Positions 53,078 through 59,759 of a DNA stretch of 64,000 bases are shown here, in pieces. How positions within the stretch are numbered: position 1 is the stretch's first letter; each line of letters opens with the position of its first letter. The DNA comes from Roseivirga ehrenbergii (GTDB lineage: Bacteria > Bacteroidota > Bacteroidia > Cytophagales > Cyclobacteriaceae), in contig NZ_LQZQ01000023.1 of NCBI RefSeq assembly GCF_001593005.1, forward strand, positions 124,001 through 188,000, in the 5' to 3' direction. Below the pieces are notes generated by a model. The model saw only the letters and a list, made by a program, of their open reading frames with translations, did no database searches and was not told the origin of the DNA. The position numbers and the translations under genes were made by a program.

Positions 53078-53182
53078 TTATTTCTTTTCCTTTTTCTCGA
53101 GGTTCATGTCGAAAGTCTGACCAGACTGTTTCCATTTACCTGCAAACTTGCCGTCTTTTAAAGTACCTTCAATCATAGTCAT
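53078..53182 (-). pseudogene. Remnant of a gene: 34-residue C-terminal-type fragment
   Basis: ATG at 53182, TAA at 53078-53080. The product reads IEGTLKDGKFAGKWKQSGQT then FDMNLEKK, which resembles the GTxxGxxLxGxWxQ-G-xFxLxL stretch found next to alpha/beta hydrolase and serine hydrolase domains in Bacteroidota proteins. The catalytic domain is absent, so it looks like a decayed gene, although expression of a 34-residue peptide is not excluded. It lies 54 bases after the permease gene and is followed by a terminator. Confidence 0.4.
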
Positions 53183-53235
53183 TTTCAAAAAAATACGAAA
53201 AGGGAATACATCGGTTAAATGAAATATTAATCCGA

Positions 53236-55803
53236 TCATTGAATTTCACTCCTAAGCACTTCTAGCGGGGATTTGCTTAAAATACCTCGGCTGTTCAGCA
53301 ACCCAATCAAAACCGTTAATGAAGTAATGGAAACATAAACCAATAATACTGGAAGCACGTTTGGTACGAAAGACGTTTCGAAAGTAAAGTAGGCCAAAGC
53401 CCAGCTACCCAGTAAAGCCAACATAATTCCTGAAAGCGAAGCCAAACTGCCCAACACAAAATATTCAAGGCTATTAATGGTCAAGATTTGACGTTTACTT
53501 CCACCTAAAGTTCTTAACAAAATGCTTTCTCTGATGCGTTGAAATTTGCTCAGAATTACCGAGCCAATTAAAACCAATAGCCCAGTAACAATACTAAACA
53601 AGGCCATAAAGCGGATGACAAACGAGATTTTACCTAAGATTTCATCCACTGTGGTCAGAATCAAACCAATGTCGATTACGGAAACATTCGGGTATTTCTT
53701 GACAATATCGCGTTGATAAAGCGCTCCTTCTTCAGTGGATTTAACCCTTGTAATCAACACATGAAACTGCGGTGCTTTTTCTAAAACTCCTTCGGGGAAA
53801 AGCACCAAGAAATTTGTCTGTACTCTTTCCCAATCAATTTCTCTAAAGCCACCCACATAGCTGGTAATCGGAACTCCCTGCACATTCCAAATGAGTTCGT
53901 CACCTAGTTTGATTCGGCTACTTTCGGCATAGCCCTTCTCTATGGTCACAAAAACAGAATCAGTACTCGTTTTCATAGTCCTGAACTCTCCTTCCACCAA
54001 TTTCTCTGACTCAATAAGGCTATCACGGTATGTAATTCGCCATTCACGATTGAAAGCACCTGAGCGATAATTCAAGGTGGAATCGGCCATTACATCGGCC
54101 AAAGTATTGCCGTTAATTTTTGATAGCCTCATAGTTACTACAGGCACTTGCTGCAATACGGGTAAACCTTGTGCTTTGGTAAAATCTGCTATTTCATCCT
54201 TCTGATACGATTGAATATCGAACAGCATCATGTTCGGGCGGCCTGCATCGGTGGTAATTTCTACCTGACTGATCAGTAAACCCTGAATAAAATAGAGGGT
54301 GGTAATCAGCGCTGTACCCAAACCAATGGAGGCAATCAATATCGTAGTTTGGTTATTCGGTCTATATAAATTGGCCAAACTCTGTCGCCAAAGGTAACTC
54401 CAGCCCGTTGGGAAGAATTTCTTCACTGCCCACATGGCCAAACGAGCGATGAGCACTAAAAACCCAAATGCCATTAATACCGAAATGGTAAACACAAAAC
54501 TGTTCGAGAGGTCTCCGATTTGTAAATAAGCAAAGCCAAAAATGAAAATGAAGATTCCGCCAAAAACCAACCACCTCAGTGGATCTCTTGCACCGTTTTC
54601 TCCATCAGGCGTGTTCCTTAAGGTAAGTAATGGCGATGCCTTTCTGATTGCTAAAAGTGGCGTAAGCGCAAAAAGGATAGACACGACAAGCCCCGTAGCA
54701 ATGCCTCCTAAAATAGAAGGCCAAGAAATACTGAAGTTGACTTCTACTGGTAGAAAATCTGCAAATACTTTTGGTAAGATGGTTTGTAAAAGTGTTCCTG
54801 AAAAGGCACCAATCGTTGCACCTATCAGCCCAATGACTCCAATTTGAATAAGGTAGATTAAAAAGGTATCTCTCCCTTTAGCGCCAAGGCAGCGAAGAAT
54901 CGCCACGGTTCTGATTTTTTCTTTTATGTAAATATGTACCGCGCTGGCTACACCTACGCAACCCAAGAGTAAGGCCACAAAAGCCACCAAATTCAAGAAG
55001 CTGCTCAAGTCTTCGAAAGTACGGCCTGTGTCTCGCTTTCTTTCCTCTACCGTATCGCCACGAATTCCTTCGGTACGCAGATACTCTCGGTCGGTTCTTA
55101 GCTGTTCATCTAGGTCAAATTCAGGATCTAGATCGTTCAACTTGTAGAACTTCCTGTATTGAACACGACTCCCTTTCTGAATCAGCCCCGTAGCCTCCAC
55201 ATATTTCATAGGAATATACACCGCAGGGGCTACCAAAGTAGCGGCCATAGACTGTGATGGTGAACTGATCAAGGCGCCTTCAATCAAAAAGGTGACCTTA
55301 CCAATTCGGACGGAATCGCCTACTTGAACATCATACTGCACCAAAACACTTTGGTCTACCAAAGCTTTCGCTTGTCCATCTCTAAATGATTGAGCGGCTG
55401 AAGCAGGGTTAGACTCAATCACTCCGTAAAAAGGAAATGCACCTTCTAAAGCCCTAACATCTACCAGTCGACTGCCTTGGTTTTTAGGGAAGTACACCAT
55501 GGAGGCAAAGCTGTTTTCAGATGAAACTTCATAATCCAGCGTATCAAGAAATGGATAACTGAAATCATCTTTGTTAGCACTTAATTCTAGATCCGCACCG
55601 AGCAATTCTTTTGCTTGGCCGTTGATATCGTCTTTTAAATTTTCGCTGAAAGAGTTAATCGCCACCAAAGCGGCAATACCAAGAATGATGGATGAAATGA
55701 ATAGAAAAAGCCTCGACTTACTTTTTCGCGCATCGCGCCAAGCCATTAGAAATAACCATTTGGCAGAAGAATTCGACTGAAAATTATTTGAATTAATGCT
55801 CAT
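53236..55803 (-). CDS. ABC transporter permease, YbbP/FtsX type
   Basis: 855 residues. An N-terminal helix (about 20-45: WRDARKSKSRLFLFISSIIL) is followed by a large periplasmic domain, a FtsX-type three-helix unit (about 270-400), a middle two-helix unit (about 410-470), another periplasmic domain, and a last FtsX unit (about 725-840: LLRTLGGSKRQILTINSLEY). Two FtsX units with central extra helices match YbbP. It begins 9 bases after the stop of the ATPase gene. With a TesA-type esterase divergent from the ATPase, this reproduces the ybbA-ybbP/tesA arrangement of E. coli. Confidence 0.9.
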   Translation of the reverse strand: MSINSNNFQSNSSAKWLFLMAWRDARKSKSRLFLFISSIILGIAALVAINSFSENLKDDINGQAKELLGADLELSANKDDFSYPFLDTLDYEVSSENSFASMVYFPKNQGSRLVDVRALEGAFPFYGVIESNPASAAQSFRDGQAKALVDQSVLVQYDVQVGDSVRIGKVTFLIEGALISSPSQSMAATLVAPAVYIPMKYVEATGLIQKGSRVQYRKFYKLNDLDPEFDLDEQLRTDREYLRTEGIRGDTVEERKRDTGRTFEDLSSFLNLVAFVALLLGCVGVASAVHIYIKEKIRTVAILRCLGAKGRDTFLIYLIQIGVIGLIGATIGAFSGTLLQTILPKVFADFLPVEVNFSISWPSILGGIATGLVVSILFALTPLLAIRKASPLLTLRNTPDGENGARDPLRWLVFGGIFIFIFGFAYLQIGDLSNSFVFTISVLMAFGFLVLIARLAMWAVKKFFPTGWSYLWRQSLANLYRPNNQTTILIASIGLGTALITTLYFIQGLLISQVEITTDAGRPNMMLFDIQSYQKDEIADFTKAQGLPVLQQVPVVTMRLSKINGNTLADVMADSTLNYRSGAFNREWRITYRDSLIESEKLVEGEFRTMKTSTDSVFVTIEKGYAESSRIKLGDELIWNVQGVPITSYVGGFREIDWERVQTNFLVLFPEGVLEKAPQFHVLITRVKSTEEGALYQRDIVKKYPNVSVIDIGLILTTVDEILGKISFVIRFMALFSIVTGLLVLIGSVILSKFQRIRESILLRTLGGSKRQILTINSLEYFVLGSLASLSGIMLALLGSWALAYFTFETSFVPNVLPVLLVYVSITSLTVLIGLLNSRGILSKSPLEVLRSEIQ

Positions 55804-55812
55804 CTAAAACAA

Positions 55813-56514
55813 TCAAATTGAGGTTTCGGTATTCGCCAATTCCGAATCAAAAACCACTTGTCCGCCTTTAATTCTAATGATTCGATTGGTCTTATTGGCC
55901 AGCTCTAAATCATGCGTTACCAAAATTAAGGTGGTGCCCGCTTCTTTATTTAAACTGAAGAGCAGCTCTTCTACTTTTTCAGAAGTTTCTTCATCCAAAT
56001 TCCCTGTAGGTTCATCGGCAAATAGGATTTCAGGTTGATTTGAAAAAGCCCTAGCAATTGAAATACGCTGTTGTTCCCCCCCCGAAAGCTGTGTTGGGTA
56101 ATGGTCATGTCTATCGGCCAAACCTACACGGTCGAGTAATTCTAACGAACGTGCTCTGATATTTTTTTCCTTTCGCAACTCCATTGGTACCATCACATTT
56201 TCGAGCGCGGTAAGTGTGGGTAGCAATTGAAAATTTTGAAATACAAAACCAACATTCTGATTACGAACAGCCGCCCTTTGGTCTTCATTGAGCGTTTCCA
56301 AGGCATGTCCATTCAGCACCACTTTGCCCGATGAGGCCCTGTCGAGGCCAGCACAAAGTCCAAGCAAAGTAGTTTTTCCACTACCCGAAGGTCCAACTAT
56401 AGAGAAACTTGTGCCTTTTTCAATTTCAAAATTTACATTTTTGAGCACGGTTAAATTTTTAGAACCGCTTTTGTAAGTTTTCGTTAGGTCTTGAACCTTA
56501 AGTATACTTGCCAT
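55813..56514 (-). CDS. ABC transporter ATP-binding protein, YbbA/LolD type
   Basis: 233 residues. Walker A GPSGSGKTTLLGLCAGLD, Q-loop FQNFQLLPTLTALENV, signature LSGGEQQRISIARAF, Walker B ILFADEPTGNLDEET, and switch His in LVTHDLELA. The family (LolD/MacB/YbbA) drives mechanotransmission by FtsX-type permeases rather than ordinary transport. It forms an operon with the permease gene downstream and is divergent from a TesA-like esterase gene, 79 bases away, which points to the YbbAP system. Confidence 0.93.
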   Translation of the reverse strand: MASILKVQDLTKTYKSGSKNLTVLKNVNFEIEKGTSFSIVGPSGSGKTTLLGLCAGLDRASSGKVVLNGHALETLNEDQRAAVRNQNVGFVFQNFQLLPTLTALENVMVPMELRKEKNIRARSLELLDRVGLADRHDHYPTQLSGGEQQRISIARAFSNQPEILFADEPTGNLDEETSEKVEELLFSLNKEAGTTLILVTHDLELANKTNRIIRIKGGQVVFDSELANTETSI

Positions 56515-56593
56515 GTAGTAATAGGGATGTAGACAAACAAGACGAAATTATCGCCCGAATGTTTAATGATCCTTCAATTAAGTGTAGAAACAT

Positions 56594-57220
56594 ATGATTT
56601 CAAAACTTCCGATCCTCAGTATTTTAACTTTTATGCTTACGTTTTGGCTCAGCCCAAACAGTCAAGAAAAGAAAAAAATCATCTTTTTTGGTGACAGTAT
56701 TACAGCTGGTTATGGTATAAGCTTGGAGGAAGCCTTCCCCAACCTTATTCAGAAAAAGATAGATTCTTTGGGGCTGAATTATGAGGTAATCAATGCTGGT
56801 TTAAGTGGTGAAGCTTCGGCTGGTGGTTTAGACAGAATTGACTGGATACTACAAGGAAAGCCCGATATTTTTGTATTAGAATTGGGCGGAAACGATGGTC
56901 TTCGTGGCTTAAGTATTCAAGAAACAGAAGCCAACTTGAAAGCCATGATCGACAAAGTGCGCCAAGCCAAACCGAGCACTAAAATCCTTTTGGCAGGCAT
57001 GCAGATTCCGCCTAATCTGGGACAGGAATACACTGAATCATTCCGTAAGGTTTTTGCCAAAGTAGCGAAAGACAAGAAAGTAGATTTAATTCCCTTTCTA
57101 CTTGAAAACGTAGGCGGGGAAGAAGATTTAAATCAATCGGACGGAATTCATCCTAACCGTGCGGGGCATAAAATTGTAGCAGAAACCGTGTGGATGTATT
57201 TGGAGAAGTATGTGAAGTAG
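56594..57220 (+). CDS. Arylesterase/lysophospholipase, TesA-like SGNH hydrolase
   Basis: 208 residues with an N-terminal signal sequence (ISKLPILSILTFMLTFWLS). SGNH blocks: block I IIFFGDSITAGYGI (catalytic Ser), Gly in AGLSGEASAGG, block III ELGGNDGLRGL (Asn), block V SDGIHPNRAGHKI (Asp and His). This is the TesA (thioesterase I/protease I/lysophospholipase L1) layout. Divergent from ybbA-like and ybbP-like genes; in E. coli TesA associates with YbbAP. Activity toward lysophospholipids or acyl esters in the periplasm is likely. Confidence 0.92.
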   Translation: MISKLPILSILTFMLTFWLSPNSQEKKKIIFFGDSITAGYGISLEEAFPNLIQKKIDSLGLNYEVINAGLSGEASAGGLDRIDWILQGKPDIFVLELGGNDGLRGLSIQETEANLKAMIDKVRQAKPSTKILLAGMQIPPNLGQEYTESFRKVFAKVAKDKKVDLIPFLLENVGGEEDLNQSDGIHPNRAGHKIVAETVWMYLEKYVK

Positions 57221-57270
57221 AGGTATAACCAATAATTTGATTTGCTATTTCATTCTCCGATTTATTCATC

Positions 57271-57315
57271 CTTAGTGGGCTTCGTGAATTTCTGTACCCT
57301 TTGTGGTTAAAACTA
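57271..57315 (+). repeat. Degenerate CTTnGTG heptad repeat in an intergenic gap
   Basis: Copies CTTAGTG (57271-57277), CTTCGTG (57280-57286) and CTTTGTG (57299-57305) with a weak TTCTGT between them, followed by GTTAAAA. Similar CTTnGTG-type strings occur in intergenic DNA of many Bacteroidota as I recall; function unknown. The rest of the 57221-57360 gap shows nothing else. Confidence 0.4.
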
Positions 57316-57360
57316 TAGACATATAAATTATCGACAATTCAACACTGAAAAAAATGGCTG

Positions 57361-58113
57361 TCAACGTCTTAAAAAAGCATCGTACTTGTTCAGTACTTTT
57401 TGTGCTAGTTGGTATTCTGAAGCACGAAGGATTTCGATATCGTAGAAGTTGCAGAACTCCATAAACTCATCAATCACACGATCGTCTATTCGCGTAACAA
57501 ATTTTACGAACTCCTTATTGAATTTAGCCTCAACGGCTTCTTTCTGCGTTTTCTCTTTTTCTTGAGCGGCCAACAGTACATTCAACTTCCGCTTCTCCAT
57601 AAATTTTCTATCTAAAAAATTGAGTAAGCCAGAAATACCAACACCTCCTTGCTCCAAGGTCTCCATCTGTGGTTTCGACCAATCCGTTTTGGGTGCGTTC
57701 GGGTCTACAAAACCCAAATCCATGGGTACACGCTCAGGACGATTAAGATAAAAGTCTTTAGCAAAACCGGTAACCACCACTGAATCTAGCAAATAGGTTC
57801 CTTCTTCCAATTGAATAAATAGCCCTTCGGGGTGAGTCTCCATCAAAGAGGCTGTAATGGTAAAAGTCACGGGTTCATAACCAATTGAAGTGATTTTTAT
57901 GCTATCGTTAAGTTGTACTGGAAATTCAAACTTCCCTTCATTATCGGTAGCTACTCCCTTTTTTCGGTTCACTACCAAAACCGTTGCAAACGATATTGGC
58001 TCCAGTGTGGATTTTTCCACCAGTTGACCTTTCAATACATAGTTTTCTTGCTGCTGAGCGCGAAGACCAAAGCACAAGAGAAACATACATAAGATGGTGA
58101 TGGTTTTGAACAC
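57361..58113 (-). CDS. Carboxypeptidase-regulatory-like domain secreted protein
   Basis: 250 residues with a signal peptide (MFKTITILCMFLLCFGLRAQ) and a CarboxypepD_reg-like beta-sandwich (about 25-120): GQLVEKSTLEPISFATVLVV and KGVATDNEGKFEFPVQL. The rest (about 120-250) is a helical, Lys/Glu-rich segment with no known motif. The start is GTG at 58113; no ATG fits the signal peptide. A 17-base palindrome overlaps the start codon. Third gene after an ECF sigma factor and a small membrane protein, starting 50 bases after the latter's stop; a role as surface sensor for the sigma system is a guess. Confidence 0.8.
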   Translation of the reverse strand: MFKTITILCMFLLCFGLRAQQQENYVLKGQLVEKSTLEPISFATVLVVNRKKGVATDNEGKFEFPVQLNDSIKITSIGYEPVTFTITASLMETHPEGLFIQLEEGTYLLDSVVVTGFAKDFYLNRPERVPMDLGFVDPNAPKTDWSKPQMETLEQGGVGISGLLNFLDRKFMEKRKLNVLLAAQEKEKTQKEAVEAKFNKEFVKFVTRIDDRVIDEFMEFCNFYDIEILRASEYQLAQKVLNKYDAFLRR

Positions 58114-58128
58114 GTTACAAAGTAACGT
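58112..58128. promoter_or_regulatory. Palindrome overlapping the start codon of the CarboxypepD_reg gene
   Basis: ACGTTACAAAGTAACGT is a perfect inverted repeat (7-bp arms, 3-base centre). Its first bases overlap the GTG start. The arm GTAACGT recalls the GTAACC ECF motif nearby. It may be an operator or translational control element; no proof. Confidence 0.4.
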
Positions 58129-58163
58129 TTGATTGATAGATAACCCTAAGCTAAAATTGGTAT

Positions 58164-58553
58164 TTAACTTTTTTTAACCGCCCTTTCTAGCTCTTGGTGC
58201 TTGAAGTAACGGTTTAAAAGAACGGCCATCCAAACTACCACCACGCTAAGTAATCCCAGCAATAACAAAGACAGATCGATGTTAAAAGTAAAAAGCTCCG
58301 TAATTTTTGATAGTCCAAGCCCTTCTAAGTCAATATCCTTTTTGGATAATAAAAGAAAACCTAGCGCGACAATGATAACTGAAAAATAAGCTGCTTTGAT
58401 CCATTTTGGAATATGAACTGGTCGAATTTTAGTTTTTTCGTACTGCTCTACTTTTTCGAGCAAGGACCGGTTAAACCCCATAGAAGGTTCTTCCAAACCT
58501 TCCATTTGTAATAACTCCTTTAACTCCTTATCTGATAGATCGAACTCTTTCAT
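58164..58553 (-). CDS. Small membrane protein, putative anti-sigma factor
   Basis: 129 residues: a soluble N-terminal part (about 1-45: LSDKELKELLQMEGLEEPSM), two transmembrane helices (about 55-72 AAYFSVIIVALGFLLL and 93-115 SLLLLGLLSVVVVWMAVLL) and a basic tail. Its ATG overlaps the TGA of the sigma gene (ATGA), so the two are translationally coupled. Small membrane proteins encoded directly after ECF sigma genes are usually their anti-sigma factors; the N-terminal domain lacks the zinc-binding His-Cys motif of the ZAS family. Function by position and topology only. Confidence 0.7.
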   Translation of the reverse strand: MKEFDLSDKELKELLQMEGLEEPSMGFNRSLLEKVEQYEKTKIRPVHIPKWIKAAYFSVIIVALGFLLLSKKDIDLEGLGLSKITELFTFNIDLSLLLLGLLSVVVVWMAVLLNRYFKHQELERAVKKS

Positions 58554-59140
58554 AATAATTCTCTCACCTCTTTGTCCAATAAATGCTCTAAGGCACTCAG
58601 TAATCTTTTTCTGGCCCGGTGCAATCTAACTTTAACATTTGAAAGCTCCCAGTTCGTAATCTCACAAATTTCTTGAAGCGAATTTTCATTGAGGTAAAAC
58701 AACGTAATCGCTATCTGATCATCGTTAGAAAGTTGCGTCAAAGCCAATTGAATATAACCCGATCTTTCTTCCTTTTGAAGCCTTCTCCATTCTGAATCTG
58801 GCTCACTCAGCTGAAGCAAGTTTTCAGAAGATAAGTCATCAATTTCCGTGGTCTTTAGCTTTTTCTTTCGCAATGAAGTTAAAGCGGTATTGTACACAAT
58901 AGTATACAGCCAAGTGGAAAACTTAGCTTCTTCTTTAAACTGACCTATATTTTTATAGGCTTTTAGAAATGAATCTTGTGTTACCTCCTCCGCATCTTCC
59001 CTCGACTTTAACAAACGCAAAGCCAGCGTAAAAGCCATTGCTTTGTGCTCATCAACCAACACATTGAAAGCCGCAACATCGCCTTTTTTTACTTTCGCGA
59101 TGATTAGCTCCATTGCATATCGTTCATTTTGAGGTTTCAT
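58550..59140 (-). CDS. ECF-family RNA polymerase sigma factor
   Basis: 196 residues in sigma-70 region 2 (about 15-80: DEHKAMAFTLALRLL and EDAEEVTQDSFLKAYKNIGQF with the -10-binding core STWLYTIVYNTALTSL) and region 4 (about 130-185: QLSNDDQIAITLFYLNENSL and LQEICEITNWELSNVKVRLH, which reads -35). No region 1 or 3. ATG at 59140 is taken; a second ATG at 59113 (MELIIAKVKKGDVAAFN) is better placed relative to the predicted transcription start. Candidate ECF promoters lie in front of this gene and its divergent neighbour, suggesting autoregulation. Confidence 0.95.
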   Translation of the reverse strand: MKPQNERYAMELIIAKVKKGDVAAFNVLVDEHKAMAFTLALRLLKSREDAEEVTQDSFLKAYKNIGQFKEEAKFSTWLYTIVYNTALTSLRKKKLKTTEIDDLSSENLLQLSEPDSEWRRLQKEERSGYIQLALTQLSNDDQIAITLFYLNENSLQEICEITNWELSNVKVRLHRARKRLLSALEHLLDKEVRELL

Positions 59141-59148
59141 TTTTTATG

Positions 59149-59178
59149 TTTGACTACAAGGCGAGGTTTGAGGTTACA
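59149..59178 (-). promoter_or_regulatory. Candidate ECF promoter of the sigma gene (autoregulation)
   Basis: On the minus strand TGTAACC (59178-59172), 16 bases, then AGTCAAA (59155-59149). The -35 box is shared with the 59235 and 34550 motifs; the -10 box shares the RTC core. Predicted start close to 59142. Confidence 0.5.
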
Positions 59179-59234
59179 TTAAAGTTTAGAGATACGTTTT
59201 CGAACCAAGTTAAAAATTAAACTTTGGAACTGGG

Positions 59235-59264
59235 TGTAACCTAAATTTCAGAAAGCGCATCTAT
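59235..59264 (+). promoter_or_regulatory. Candidate ECF promoter of the DUF6249-like gene
   Basis: TGTAACC (59235-59241), 16 bases, then CATCTAT (59258-59264). Predicted start near 59271, 28 bases before the ATG at 59299. Same box pair as upstream of the divergent sigma gene and the head-GIN gene. Confidence 0.55.
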
Positions 59265-59298
59265 AAGAGTAAGTATTGAAAATTTAAACACAGAAATC

Positions 59299-59691
59299 AT
59301 GAATGAAATAGTTGGAATATTTTTTATCATAGCCATCCTCAGCATAGCTGGTTTGATATTTTTCCATTTACTCACACGACATAGGGAACGTGCTATGTTA
59401 ATAGAAAAAGGAGCTGATGCGAGTTTATTTCAGACAGAACCGAAAAAGAGAAACCTCTTTTTTACTATAATACTAGGCTCTCTTCTCGTATGTTTATCGT
59501 TAGGAATCGGATTAGGATACGTATTGGACAACTTGCTCACCAATATGAGTGAGTCAAATGTTCAATTCGATCGCTATAGATCAAATGACCATCCAGGCGC
59601 TTACTTTTTCACCATCTTCCTAATGTTAGGCGTAGGCTTTATTTCCTCCTTCTTTTTGCATAGAAAATTGATCCTTGAGAAGAAAAACTAA
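59299..59691 (+). CDS. DUF6249-like membrane protein
   Basis: 130 residues with three hydrophobic segments (about 4-25, 52-73 and 97-118): IVGIFFIIAILSIAGLIFF, FFTIILGSLLVCLSLGIGLG and YFFTIFLMLGVGFISSFFLH. The first loop carries RERAMLIEKGADASLFQ, the conserved part of Bacteroidota DUF6249 proteins, which lie beside ECF sigma genes. Divergent from the sigma gene (158 bases apart) with its own candidate ECF promoter, so likely a target of that sigma factor. Ends at a strong terminator. Confidence 0.78.
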   Translation: MNEIVGIFFIIAILSIAGLIFFHLLTRHRERAMLIEKGADASLFQTEPKKRNLFFTIILGSLLVCLSLGIGLGYVLDNLLTNMSESNVQFDRYRSNDHPGAYFFTIFLMLGVGFISSFFLHRKLILEKKN

Positions 59692-59706
59692 GATAACTAA
59701 TAACAC

Positions 59707-59741
59707 AAAAGGCCCCTTGAACTTAGTTCAAGGGGCCTTTT
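59707..59741 (+). terminator. Bidirectional terminator between DUF6249-like gene and S8 protease
   Basis: A 16-bp perfect stem, AAAAGGCCCCTTGAAC (59707-59722) with GTTCAAGGGGCCTTTT (59726-59741), 3-base loop. Confidence 0.9.
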
Positions 59742-59759
59742 ACATTTAGAGGTCAACGT

